Positions 51,747-60,214 of a stretch of DNA of 64,000 nucleotides are shown here, one piece after another. Position 1 is the stretch's first letter; every line of letters begins with the position of its first letter. The stretch is from Fibrobacter succinogenes (lineage in GTDB: Bacteria > Fibrobacterota > Fibrobacteria > Fibrobacterales > Fibrobacteraceae). Location: assembly GCA_902779055.1 (NCBI GenBank), contig CACZAD010000007.1, positions 310,001-374,000 of the forward strand, in the 5' to 3' direction. The position numbers and the translations under genes are program-made. A model generated the notes under the pieces. The model saw only the letters and a program-made list of their open reading frames with translations. It did no database searches and was not told the origin of the DNA.

Positions 51747-54200
51747 TCATACCTCAAATCCCATTTCTTTGAGGTGGTCCTTGACTTTGGTTTCGTAGTC
51801 GGCGACGGTCGCTTCGAGGTCAGGGAGTGTGTTTTCGTAGCGGTCGGCGAGTTCGGTCACTCGGGTTGCAATTTTGTGGCTGGTGGTGTCGTAGAGGCTC
51901 TTGATCCCTTCGAAGATGTCAAAGCTCCACTTCTGTTTTACGAGCAGGTCTTTGATTTCTTTTTCGGAGAGCTCTGCATACATGCCCTTGACGGACTCGT
52001 CCAGCGCCTTGTTCAGTTCCTTGACGATGCCTGCCTGGTTTTTCGCGGTGGTGGCAAGTTCGGTGTATTTGGCAAGCACATCGAATTCTTCGCCGGTCGT
52101 TTTCTGCTTTTTCAGTTCCTTCAGCTTGGCGGCAATTTTCTTTGCGTCCAGGTCTTCGCTTTCTTCCTTGGCGTAGTCGGCCAGCACGCTGCCTTCGCCG
52201 CTATTTTCTTCCACGAATTCTTCGAGCCTGGATTCGCTTTCGGCGACAACTTGTTCGGCCCGCTCGATTTCGGCCTGTTCCTTGGCAAAGTAAACGCGTT
52301 CGATGACGGTCTTGGGCAAGAGTTTGCCTTCCCAGCCGATTTCCTTGGGCTCGGCTTTTTTCTTGCCGTCATCCTTTTTGGATTCTTTCTTGAAAATTTT
52401 CACGATTTCGGCACCGGCCATATAGCCGTCGTACTTGAGCACGAAAACGTCGTCGCTCATGGTCTCTTGCCAGTAGGCGAGCAGCACCTGGTAAACGTCG
52501 TAAAAGTCCACCAGTTCAATGTGGCGGAATTCGTCTATCAGCGATTCCGAAAGTTCTATGATAAACTTCTTCACATCTACCGTGCCGTCGATGTTCATCA
52601 ACTTCTTGGAAGACTTCTTGAGCCATGTGTCAAAGGCGTTGTCAATCTGTTCGGCGTAGGCCTTGAATTCTTCGTCGTTGAAGACTGCGCCACGGATTTC
52701 GTCTTTCTCTACCTTGAGCTGGTAATAGCCCGCACGGAATTTCTTGAAGAGTTTGCTCTTGAGGCCCGGGAAAATATCCCAGTAGCGTTTTAAGGAATCC
52801 ACGTCGCCGGCGGGAATGCCTCCGTTCAAATGGGCGTCGATGGACTGCTCGTCTTCGGCGTCGCCGCTATCGATATAACGCGGGATGTTCAGGTTGTAGC
52901 CGTTCTTGACCTTGATTTCTTCCATCGGGACAAAGCGCGCGTACTTGGGGTCGTCTTCAATGCGGTTCACGAAGGTCTGCACAATCTTGTGGATGTCGCG
53001 TTCGCGCAGGCGGTTCTTGGGGCCGTCTTTCACAAAGTCGTGGCTTGCGTCAATCATGAATATGCCGCCGTTATTCCCTTGGCGTTCGGCAGCGTCTTCC
53101 TTATCCATCACGATGATGCAGGCGGGAATGCCCGTGCCGTAGAAAAGGTTCGCAGGGAGCCCGATAATGCCCTTGATGTAGCCGCGGTCAATGATGTTCT
53201 TGCGGAGGGATTCTTCGGCGTTGCCACGGAACAGCACGCCGTGGGGCAAAATCACTGCAGCCTTGCCGGTGGGCTTGAGCGACTTGAGAATATGCAAAAG
53301 CCAAGCGTAGTCGCCGTTCTTTTCGGGCGGGCGATCGTCATAGCCGTCGAAGCGGCCAAATTCCTGCAAGCCGTCGGTCCAGTTCTTGAGCGAGAACGGA
53401 GGATTCGCAACGACAAAGTCGAAACGTTTCAGTGCGCCGTTGTCCAAATATTGCGGGTTCGAGAAGGTGTTGCCCGACTTGATTTCGCCACTTGCCTTGT
53501 TGTGGAGAACCAGGTTCATTTTTGCAAGGCCCGCCGTCGTGGTTTCTTTTTCCTGGCCGTAAATGGCGATGTCGAAGGGGGCTTCGTCGGCTGCACGAAT
53601 GAGGAGCGAACCCGAACCGCACGCTGGATCGTAAATGGCTGGGCTGGTGTTCTTCTTGATGGCATCAATGCCGATGACTTTCGCCAAAATGCGGCTGACT
53701 TCTGCCGGGGTGTAGAATTGTCCCTTGCTCTTGCCGCTCTCGGTGGCAAAGTTGCGCATCAGGTATTCGTAAGCATCACCTAGAATGTCGTCTCCGCCAG
53801 CCTTGTTGTTGCTGAAATTGAATTCCGGACGTTCAAAAATAGACACGAGGCCGGTCAAGGTATCGACCATATCTTTGCCGTTACCGAACTTAGAATTGTC
53901 GAAGAATTTTGCGTTGTCAATGACGCCTATCAAGTTGTTGGCTTCGGCGAGTTTTGCGATGACCTTGTCCATCTTTTCGCCAATATCCTTGTTGTTCTTG
54001 AGCGCAACGAGGTCGTCAAAACTACCACCTGTAGGAACGTTGATATCGGCGTACTTCTGCCCCTTGAACTTGTCGGTCACGTACTTCACAAAAAGGAGCG
54101 TCAGAATGTAGTCCTTGTACTGGCTTGCGTCCATGCCGCCGCGCAGTTTGTCACAAGATTCCCAGAGAGAAGAGTAGAGTTCGTTCTTCTTGATAGCCAT
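51747..54200 (-). CDS. hsdM: Type I restriction enzyme methyltransferase subunit
   Basis: 817 residues, longer than the usual 500-550. N-terminal helical domain (SQYKDYILTLLFVKYVTDKF), then FYTPAEVSRILAKVIG, SAM motif DPACGSG (191-197) and the N6-adenine catalytic NPPF (266-269). The extra C-terminal part (about 530-817) is acidic and coiled-coil-like (ERAEQVVAESESRLEEFVEE). It methylates adenine in the host copies of the target with HsdS. It heads the minus-strand defence operon. Codon use is typical for the genome, unlike the AT-rich genes downstream. Confidence 0.94.
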   Translation of the reverse strand: MAIKKNELYSSLWESCDKLRGGMDASQYKDYILTLLFVKYVTDKFKGQKYADINVPTGGSFDDLVALKNNKDIGEKMDKVIAKLAEANNLIGVIDNAKFFDNSKFGNGKDMVDTLTGLVSIFERPEFNFSNNKAGGDDILGDAYEYLMRNFATESGKSKGQFYTPAEVSRILAKVIGIDAIKKNTSPAIYDPACGSGSLLIRAADEAPFDIAIYGQEKETTTAGLAKMNLVLHNKASGEIKSGNTFSNPQYLDNGALKRFDFVVANPPFSLKNWTDGLQEFGRFDGYDDRPPEKNGDYAWLLHILKSLKPTGKAAVILPHGVLFRGNAEESLRKNIIDRGYIKGIIGLPANLFYGTGIPACIIVMDKEDAAERQGNNGGIFMIDASHDFVKDGPKNRLRERDIHKIVQTFVNRIEDDPKYARFVPMEEIKVKNGYNLNIPRYIDSGDAEDEQSIDAHLNGGIPAGDVDSLKRYWDIFPGLKSKLFKKFRAGYYQLKVEKDEIRGAVFNDEEFKAYAEQIDNAFDTWLKKSSKKLMNIDGTVDVKKFIIELSESLIDEFRHIELVDFYDVYQVLLAYWQETMSDDVFVLKYDGYMAGAEIVKIFKKESKKDDGKKKAEPKEIGWEGKLLPKTVIERVYFAKEQAEIERAEQVVAESESRLEEFVEENSGEGSVLADYAKEESEDLDAKKIAAKLKELKKQKTTGEEFDVLAKYTELATTAKNQAGIVKELNKALDESVKGMYAELSEKEIKDLLVKQKWSFDIFEGIKSLYDTTSHKIATRVTELADRYENTLPDLEATVADYETKVKDHLKEMGFEV

Positions 54201-54248
54201 ATAAGGGGTAGCTTTTTTTCGATTCTAAAAATCGACTAGTTCTTCCCG

Positions 54249-56723
54249 CTATTTTCTTTTCAGTTCCACCACGCAATCGGCGGCGTTTACAAAGTCTTGT
54301 GCGTGTTCGATGGCAATGACGGTGTGGCCTGCGTTGCAGAGTCTGCGAATGAGTCCGAGCAACTGTTGGATGTCTTTTTGATGCAATCCGCGGGCGGGTT
54401 CGTCAAAGAGGAATAGCGTGTTCGGGGCTTTGGCGCGTGCGAGCGTAATGGAAAGGCGGAGCCGTGCGCGTTCGCCTCCGGAGAGATGGGCTGTTGTTTG
54501 TCCAAGGCGCAAGTAGTCTAGGCCTGTATCGACAAGCGGTTTGAGCTTTTCGGCAAACGGCTTCATATTTGTGAATAGCTTGTATGCACTGCCGATTTCC
54601 ATATCCAATATGTCGGCGATGGAAAGCGACTTGAAACGGACTTCCAAGACTTCGTCGCGGAAGCGCTTGCCGAGGCACACGGGGCATTCGGATTCTTCGT
54701 AGCCGAGCGGATCGTAGATGACGCCTTCGCCTTTGCAGTTCTCGCAGCGGCCGCCGGGGGCGTGCATGCTGAATTTGGAGGCGGTGTAGCCACGCACTTT
54801 GCTTTCGGGGAGCTTCGCAAACAGGTCGCGGAGGAGTGTGGCAAGCCCGATGGCGCTTAAGACGGTGCTGCGTTTGCTTCCGTGAAAATCTCCGGTTGTG
54901 AGGATTGAAAGGGCATCAATGCCGAGGGCCTTGAATTCTTCGGCTTTGGCGCGTTTGGCGATGTTTTCGAACATTAGCGTTGATTTTCCGCTGCCGCTTG
55001 GACCTGTAATCACGCTGAAACTGTTGATGGGGAAGGCGGCGCTTACCGGTGCCATATCGAACTTCGCGAAATTCTCGACGAGGATTGCCGCGTTTTCGGA
55101 ACTTGTCATTCCCGCCTCCGAGCGGGAATCTCCTTTAGCTTCTAATTCCTTAATCCACTTTCCTGTGGGCGATCCCGGATTGTTCAGCACTTCGTCACGA
55201 GAGCCTTGGAATAAAATCTCGCCGCCCTTTTCGCCTGCGCCCGGACCCATTTCAATGATGTAGTCTGCTCGGCTAATGATTTGTGGATTGTGTTCGATAA
55301 GCACGAGCGTGTTACCGCGTTTGCGGACTTTTTCAAGAACTGTCCAAAGCGACTTGACATCAGAGGCGTGCAGGCCGCTGGCGGGTTCGTCGAGGGCGAT
55401 CAAAAGTCCATTCAAGTGACCTGTGCTGAGGCTAGCCAGTTTGAGGCGTTGGATTTCTCCGCCCGAAAGCGTTTTGCCGGCTCGTCCTGGAGTGAGGTAG
55501 CCGATGCCCAAATCGTTGATGGCTTCAAGACGGTCCAAAAGCGAAGTGAATGTCGCCTTTAAGTTCTGCCCGATTTTGTTGTCAAAAATTTTGTGCAAAA
55601 GTGCGGGCAATTTTGCAAATTCTGTCGTGAGGATTTGCTTGTAACTGATATCGTCGATTGTTGCGTTCAGATAAGTCTTTTTGAGGCGGAGGCCGTGGCA
55701 GTGTGGGCATTCCGTGTTTTCGTCTTCGTCGATTTCGATATCGGATTCGGCGCGACCTTTGCGACTGTTCCCTTTCGCACTGTCTTTTGTAATTTCCTGA
55801 ACGATTCCCGTGCCGTCGCAGTATTCACAGACGCTGGTGCGGCTGTATGGCGAGAATGCGCGTGCGTCAAGGCTTGCTGCGGTTTCGTTTGACTTTTGCG
55901 ATTGGTGCAGCTCGTCGCCTGCGTTTGGGCAGCACGGCTTTGTGCTGTAGAACTTGCGTTCGCCCGCAATGTCGAGCGTAATTGCAGAATGCGTGAGCTT
56001 TAACGTGCCGTCAACGGCTTCTGCGATTCGCGTACGTGTGTTTTCGCGAACGATGATTCTATCAACGATGATGAAAAATTCTTTGGGCGTCAAAACCTTT
56101 TCGCCGGGGAGCAAGTCTGCGAGCGAATACATAGTGCCATCGGCAATCGCGCGTGTAAAGCCTTGCGCCAAAAACACTGCCGAAAGCTTGTCCAACGTCG
56201 TGCGTTTTTTGTCATTCCCGGCTTGACCGGGAATCTCCTTTTCTGCATTACCCGTCTCGATTCTCGCCAAAAACTGTAGCTTTGTCCCTATGGGCATTCC
56301 CGCGATTTCGCGGATAATCTCTTCTCGGCTCTGGCTCACCATCGGAGCGCCGCAAATGGGGCAGGCGGGCTTTGCAAACGCGGCAAACAATGTTCGCAAT
56401 GCGTTGTCGCATTCCGCAATCGAAAGTGCAGATGCTTTTGCGGGAGCTTCTCCACGCGTGGCGGCAATCGCCAAACTTGCCGGGAGCCCTTCGGCGCTGT
56501 CGAGCGGAATGCTTCGCTTGCCACCGAGCATATCGGCTGCAAAAGGCGATAGCGTCTCAAGATAACGGCGTTTGCTTTCGCCGTGGAGCGTGTCCATCAC
56601 GAGCGTCGATTTTCCGCAACCCGACGGTCCGCATACAACCGTAATTTTCCCCAGCGGAAACTGGGCGTTGACATTCTTTAAATTATGGAGTCTGCAACCG
56701 CGAATCGAAATGTAATCAAGCAT
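54249..56723 (-). CDS. UvrA paralogue (excinuclease ABC subunit A-like)
   Basis: 824 residues versus about 940 for UvrA. Two ABC halves: Walker A GPSGCGKST (32-40) and GPSGSGKST, two signature loops (TLSGGEIQRLKLASL and LSGGERARLRLSI), LFDEPARGLHQKD. Zinc-type cysteine pairs: CPICG near 120, CEYC...CPHCHG, CENCKGEGVI...CPVC. This compact layout resembles UvrA2-type proteins linked to drug or damage tolerance. Two dispersed palindromic repeats sit in frame: EIPGQAGND near residue 165 and GDSRSEAGMT near 532, in different reading frames. Confidence 0.85.
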   Translation of the reverse strand: MLDYISIRGCRLHNLKNVNAQFPLGKITVVCGPSGCGKSTLVMDTLHGESKRRYLETLSPFAADMLGGKRSIPLDSAEGLPASLAIAATRGEAPAKASALSIAECDNALRTLFAAFAKPACPICGAPMVSQSREEIIREIAGMPIGTKLQFLARIETGNAEKEIPGQAGNDKKRTTLDKLSAVFLAQGFTRAIADGTMYSLADLLPGEKVLTPKEFFIIVDRIIVRENTRTRIAEAVDGTLKLTHSAITLDIAGERKFYSTKPCCPNAGDELHQSQKSNETAASLDARAFSPYSRTSVCEYCDGTGIVQEITKDSAKGNSRKGRAESDIEIDEDENTECPHCHGLRLKKTYLNATIDDISYKQILTTEFAKLPALLHKIFDNKIGQNLKATFTSLLDRLEAINDLGIGYLTPGRAGKTLSGGEIQRLKLASLSTGHLNGLLIALDEPASGLHASDVKSLWTVLEKVRKRGNTLVLIEHNPQIISRADYIIEMGPGAGEKGGEILFQGSRDEVLNNPGSPTGKWIKELEAKGDSRSEAGMTSSENAAILVENFAKFDMAPVSAAFPINSFSVITGPSGSGKSTLMFENIAKRAKAEEFKALGIDALSILTTGDFHGSKRSTVLSAIGLATLLRDLFAKLPESKVRGYTASKFSMHAPGGRCENCKGEGVIYDPLGYEESECPVCLGKRFRDEVLEVRFKSLSIADILDMEIGSAYKLFTNMKPFAEKLKPLVDTGLDYLRLGQTTAHLSGGERARLRLSITLARAKAPNTLFLFDEPARGLHQKDIQQLLGLIRRLCNAGHTVIAIEHAQDFVNAADCVVELKRK
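55104..55138. repeat. Palindromic repeat inside the UvrA-like gene (copy 1)
   Basis: GTCATTCCCG, 9-base core, GGGAATCTCCTTT. On the gene strand it is translated KGDSRSEAGMT, between the two ABC halves. Related to the intergenic copy at 11300. Confidence 0.8.
56211..56242. repeat. Palindromic repeat inside the UvrA-like gene (copy 2)
   Basis: GTCATTCCCGGCTTGACCGG then GAATCTCCTTTT, same frame as copy 1 at DNA level but translated in another reading frame as KEIPGQAGNDK. Confidence 0.8.
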
Positions 56724-56756
56724 CGTTTAAAAGATAACTATTAAGAGTAGAAATGC

Positions 56757-56762
56757 TATATT
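56757..56762 (+). promoter_or_regulatory. TATATT -10-like box of the first tandem FISUMP gene
   Basis: GCTATATTCTCG, 48 bp before the ATG. The matching element GCTATATTTACA precedes the second copy at 57544. Confidence 0.5.
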
Positions 56763-56810
56763 CTCGATAATAAAATCATCTTCAAAATATTTATTCTAAA
56801 GGCGCTCGTC

Positions 56811-57500
56811 ATGAAATTGCTTATCTCTTCTTTGCTAGCGTTGTTTCTTATGGCTTGCGGCAACGATTCTCCGACCTCGGCAAATCATTTGAAAGTAAGA
56901 GTAAGAAGCGGATCTATGATAGATTCCCGCGACGGCCAGACCTATAAAACTGTAACTATCGGCTCGCAGACATGGCTGGCTCAGAATATGAACTACGAAA
57001 CGAAAAACAGTTATTGTTATGACGATAATCCTACAAATTGTTCCAAGTATGGTCGCTTATACACTTGGGCTGCTGCGATGGACAGTGCAGGTTTGTGGAA
57101 CTCCCATGGCAAAGGCTGTGGTAATGACAAAATGTGCTTGCCGATATACCCTGTGCGCGGGGTGTGCCCGGAGGGCTGGCATTTGCCTAGCAACGACGAG
57201 TGGAACACCTTGTTCAAAGCAGTTGGCGATACATCTATTGCTGGTGCGAATCTTAAGTCTCGAATGGGGTGGAAGGACGATGGCTACGGCACGGATCCCT
57301 TTTCGTTCTCGGCTTTACCTGCTGGTATGTTGTATGTAAAAGGTTTTGTTGAAAAAGCGCTCTTTGCATACTTCTGGAGTTCTATGGAAATTGATCATGG
57401 CCGTGCGTACAACGTAGTTTTATACTTCGATTTCGACAATGCGTACCTGAGTGTGAATTTTAAAAACTACGGATTTGCAGTCCGTTGCCTCAAGGACTAA
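56811..57500 (+). CDS. FISUMP-domain lipoprotein (tandem copy 1)
   Basis: 229 residues. Lipoprotein signal MKLLISSLLALFLMAC (Cys16). The FISUMP domain: SRDGQTYKTVTIGSQTWLAQ, NMNYET, CSKYGRLYTWAAAMDS, CPEGWHLPSNDEWNTLFKAV, GFAVRCLKD. The domain is a large paralogous family in Fibrobacter, assumed surface-exposed; its role is unknown. Compared with copy 2, it has an extra stretch GLWNSHGKGCGNDKMCLPIY in the middle. Confidence 0.88.
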   Translation: MKLLISSLLALFLMACGNDSPTSANHLKVRVRSGSMIDSRDGQTYKTVTIGSQTWLAQNMNYETKNSYCYDDNPTNCSKYGRLYTWAAAMDSAGLWNSHGKGCGNDKMCLPIYPVRGVCPEGWHLPSNDEWNTLFKAVGDTSIAGANLKSRMGWKDDGYGTDPFSFSALPAGMLYVKGFVEKALFAYFWSSMEIDHGRAYNVVLYFDFDNAYLSVNFKNYGFAVRCLKD

Positions 57501-57543
57501 AATAAACATCGTTTAAAATGTTAAATATTAAGCGTGGAAAAGC

Positions 57544-57549
57544 TATATT
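57544..57549 (+). promoter_or_regulatory. TATATT -10-like box of the second tandem FISUMP gene
   Basis: GCTATATTTACA, 46 bp before the ATG at 57596, in a leader that ends identically to that of copy 1 (TTTATTCTAAAGGCGCTCGT). Confidence 0.5.
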
Positions 57550-57595
57550 TACAATAAAGAAAAATACTAAAAAATTTATTCTAAAGGCGCTCGTC

Positions 57596-58219
57596 ATGAA
57601 ATTACTTATTCCTTCTTTGCTCTCGTTATTTCTTGTTGCTTGCGGCAATGATTCGTCAACTTCAGTGAATAATTCGGATGATGAACGGATCACATATATA
57701 ACGGACTCCCGCGATGGTCGAAAATACAAGACGGTAACCATCGGCTCGCAGACATGGATGGCGCAGAATCTGAACTTTGAAACGGAAAACAGCTATTGTT
57801 ATGGCGATGATCCGTCATATTGTTCCAAGTATGGTCGCTTGTACACTTGGGCTGCTGCGATGGAATCGTGCCCTTCGGGTTGGCATTTGCCGACATTGGA
57901 TGAGTTTCAAGTTTTGATTGATGCTGTTGGCGGAAAAAAGATTGCGGGTAAAATGCTAAAGGCCACAAATGGCTGGGTTAAGGATGGCAACGGTACGGAT
58001 GCATTCTTGTTCTCGGCACTGCCTGCTGGTTATGGGGACGGCAGGGGAAAATATGAGCATGAAGGAGAATTTGTGGAATTCTGGACTGCTACTAAATATG
58101 AACGCACGGACCCGGACTCGTATAGCGTCTTTCTCAGTCATTTTTATGAAGGTGCGGGTTGGGACTACTCCTCCAGACGCGATGTGTATTCTGTCCGTTG
58201 CCTAAAGGATGAACTGTAA
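57596..58219 (+). CDS. FISUMP-domain lipoprotein (tandem copy 2)
   Basis: 207 residues from ATG 57596; an in-frame ATG at 57518 lies upstream of the promoter box and is rejected. Signal MKLLIPSLLSLFLVAC, then SRDGRKYKTVTIGSQTWMAQ, NLNFETENSYCYGD, CPSGWHLPTLDEFQVLIDAV, VYSVRCLKDEL. Copy 1 and copy 2 share the leader, signal peptide and domain, so they arose by tandem duplication. A terminator follows. Confidence 0.88.
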   Translation: MKLLIPSLLSLFLVACGNDSSTSVNNSDDERITYITDSRDGRKYKTVTIGSQTWMAQNLNFETENSYCYGDDPSYCSKYGRLYTWAAAMESCPSGWHLPTLDEFQVLIDAVGGKKIAGKMLKATNGWVKDGNGTDAFLFSALPAGYGDGRGKYEHEGEFVEFWTATKYERTDPDSYSVFLSHFYEGAGWDYSSRRDVYSVRCLKDEL

Positions 58220-58242
58220 AGACTCGCTGGAGTCCACTAAAA

Positions 58243-58278
58243 AGCCCGTGCAGTTCACTCACTGCCGGGCTGTTTTTT
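58243..58278 (+). terminator. Terminator after the FISUMP pair
   Basis: AGCCCGTGCAG / CTGCCGGGCT stem (one bulge; 58243-58253 with 58262-58271), 8-base loop, then six Ts. Confidence 0.9.
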
Positions 58279-58284
58279 AATTAT

Positions 58285-58361
58285 GAATCCCGTCGCTATG
58301 CTCCAGGATGACTGCTTCTGGATGACTGTAGACCTTCCTACCGTCTACTGTCTACTTCCTA
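58285..58361. repeat. Composite repeat: GCTCCAGGATGAC unit plus CTACTTCC block
   Basis: AATCCCGTCGCTATGCTCCA...GGATGAC (58286-58312) resembles 51697-51724. GTAGACCTTCCTACCGTCTA...CTACTTCCTACT (58328-58361) belongs to the CTACTTCC family. A GCGGC/GCCGC mini-hairpin follows, as at 10383. Confidence 0.65.
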
Positions 58362-58375
58362 CTGCGGCTCTGCCG

Positions 58376-58975
58376 CTATTCCTTAAACGTGAATCTCAGT
58401 TCGCCGAACGGAGTGCGGAAATCCTTGTTCTTCAAGTTGTTTTCTTCGATGCCGGCGAACAGTCTGTAACCGCCGCCCACAGAAACTTCAAGGAGCTTTG
58501 TCACGCGGAAGTTGAACTGTGCCGAAAAGTCAGAAGTGAAGAATGCGTCGTCAGACTTGAATCCGTCTTCGTCGCCCTTGTTCAAAAAGTTCACGCTGCC
58601 GCCACCAATGCTGACCGGGAGCGAAATGGAGAAAATGCCGTTGCGGTAAACGACCGGTTCGGCGAAGATGCCGTAAGAATGGTAGTCGAGCATTTGCGGG
58701 TGGCGGACTTTCGGGTTCCTCACGTCGCTAAGGATGGTCGAAAAGTAACCGCCCAGGCTGATGTACGGGTTCAAAACGACACCGATACGGAGGTTCATAA
58801 AAATCGTTCCGTCGCGGGCGATAAGGGAATTGCCGCCGCTGACTCCCAAAAGTGCGCTCCAGTCAGAAGAAACCTCTTCTTTAGGCTGGTAATCGGCAGA
58901 ACCCTGGAGTTCTGCGTGTGCACCGACAGTCAGTGTGAGTGCGGCAAGGAGTGTTTTCCAAAAATTAGCTTTCAT
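58376..58975 (-). CDS. Outer-membrane-type beta protein of unknown function
   Basis: 199 residues from ATG 58975 after GGAGGAC; the ORF also extends upstream into yihY in another frame, which is not used. Signal peptide MKANFWKTLLAALTLTVGAHA. The mature protein alternates hydrophobic and polar strands (GIFSISLPVSIGGGSVNFLN, VSVGGGYRLFAGIEEN) and ends in a C-terminal Phe-containing strand (GELRFTFKE), like a small beta-barrel or YaiO-type protein. Its start is coupled to the YihY stop (TAATG). Confidence 0.65.
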   Translation of the reverse strand: MKANFWKTLLAALTLTVGAHAELQGSADYQPKEEVSSDWSALLGVSGGNSLIARDGTIFMNLRIGVVLNPYISLGGYFSTILSDVRNPKVRHPQMLDYHSYGIFAEPVVYRNGIFSISLPVSIGGGSVNFLNKGDEDGFKSDDAFFTSDFSAQFNFRVTKLLEVSVGGGYRLFAGIEENNLKNKDFRTPFGELRFTFKE

Positions 58976-59943
58976 TATAAGTCCTCCAGTTTTCCTTCCC
59001 ATCTCCAGTTCTTTGTGCTTGCGGCCGGCCAGTGACAGATTGTCCAGACAAGGCTGTTTCCGCAAAGGATGATGGACCATACGCCAAAGAGCAAAAAGAG
59101 GATAAGGGGGATAAAGGCGAGCGAACCGTAGAAAATGGACATACGTGTGACCATCGTGGTCTGGATCAGTATGAGGATTTTCACGTAGATGTTGATGGCA
59201 AGCCACGAAATCAAAGTCGAAAGCATCGAGGCTAGTATCAGTTTCTTGCGGGTGTAGTGCTTGTTCTGTCCTGCTGGGCGGGCGGGCAACTTGTAGAGCA
59301 TCAGGAAAATGACGAGGAGAATGGTGATGTGGTATGCCGAGTACCAGAATGCCGAAATCATCGCCTTGATGACTTCGGGCGAAAAATGGAAACCGTCGAC
59401 GATGATCACCGAGAGGACTTTCTGGATGTGGTTCACGAATCCTGCGAACATCCCGAAGAAAAGGGCGGCGATGAGGAGGAACGGCGTGTAGACTTTGATT
59501 TGATGGATCAGGGTTCTCGAAGTCTTGTTCTCCCAGACGACATTGAAGTTCGTTTCTAGGCTGCCGAATGCGAGAATGAACGTGACAAAAAGACCGCCGG
59601 CACCGATAAACCCGAGTTTTTGTATGGGGATATGTTCCGCGTTTTCGACGATATCCATGATCTGCTCGGTCGGCCAGTCCAGATTGAGCATGTCGATGAC
59701 AATCGGGAGGTAGTCCGAAATGAAGTTGCCGAATCCGACCGCAAGCGTGATGGAGGTGAGCATGATGAGGAGCGGAACGACTGCCACAAGGGTCGTGTAG
59801 GTCAATGCTGCCGCACGCGTCATTCCGTGATAATACAGGAACGATTTCCCGGTGACAACCATGATTTTTACGAATGTCGGAGAACGGGCTGCGATATTAT
59901 CGAACAACCATTCCCACGAAAAATTTTTCCACCAGTGAGGCAT
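58975..59943 (-). CDS. YihY/BrkB-family inner membrane protein
   Basis: 322 residues with about six membrane helices, e.g. TYTTLVAVVPLLIMLTSITL, GFIGAGGLFVTFILAFGSLE, TPFLLIAALFFGMFAGFV and SLAFIPLILFLLFGVWSIIL. The AAALTYTTLVAVVPLL segment and FNVVWENKTSR loop fit the YihY/BrkB family (formerly annotated RNase BN). Function in this family is poorly known. An inverse TATATT box lies 10 bp upstream (59953-59958). Confidence 0.85.
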   Translation of the reverse strand: MPHWWKNFSWEWLFDNIAARSPTFVKIMVVTGKSFLYYHGMTRAAALTYTTLVAVVPLLIMLTSITLAVGFGNFISDYLPIVIDMLNLDWPTEQIMDIVENAEHIPIQKLGFIGAGGLFVTFILAFGSLETNFNVVWENKTSRTLIHQIKVYTPFLLIAALFFGMFAGFVNHIQKVLSVIIVDGFHFSPEVIKAMISAFWYSAYHITILLVIFLMLYKLPARPAGQNKHYTRKKLILASMLSTLISWLAINIYVKILILIQTTMVTRMSIFYGSLAFIPLILFLLFGVWSIILCGNSLVWTICHWPAASTKNWRWEGKLEDL

Positions 59944-60214
59944 ATCACTATAAATATAGTTAAAGGAACGACTTACGAGAACTTTTGGCGCGTTTCGTTT
60001 CGTTTTTTTACGAAAAACTGTACTTTTTGTGGTCGAAATTTCCTAAAAACAGGTTTACTAATGTAGACAAATAATAAATTCCTTTTGTGGACTTTTTCTA
60101 GCAAATTATTGTTTGAAAGTTAAAAGTATAATAAAAAATGTGGACTTTTTATTGAAAAGAGATTATATTTGAAAGAAACAAGAGTTTGGTTTTACACCGT
60201 TAGGAGCGTTGTAT
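59944..60214. other. Intergenic region upstream of the PL11 gene
   Basis: 271 bp, AT-rich, no ORF. Two perfect TGTGGACTTTTT repeats (60086-60097, 60139-60150) precede a TATATT box at 60164-60169. TGTACTTTTT at 60019 is a weaker relative. No terminator or RNA was recognised. Confidence 0.55.
60164..60169 (+). promoter_or_regulatory. TATATT -10-like box of the PL11 gene
   Basis: GATTATATTTGAAAG, 14 bp after the second direct repeat and 45 bp before the ATG at 60215. Confidence 0.5.

Noticed and set aside
54207..54237. Hairpin TCGAT...ATCGA between the UvrA-like gene and hsdM as a terminator
   Set aside because: On the minus strand the stem is followed by A residues, not a T-run.
58976..59206. 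N-terminal extension of the outer-membrane-type protein into the yihY gene
   Set aside because: The extension is another frame of yihY; the downstream ATG has a ribosome site and a clear signal peptide.
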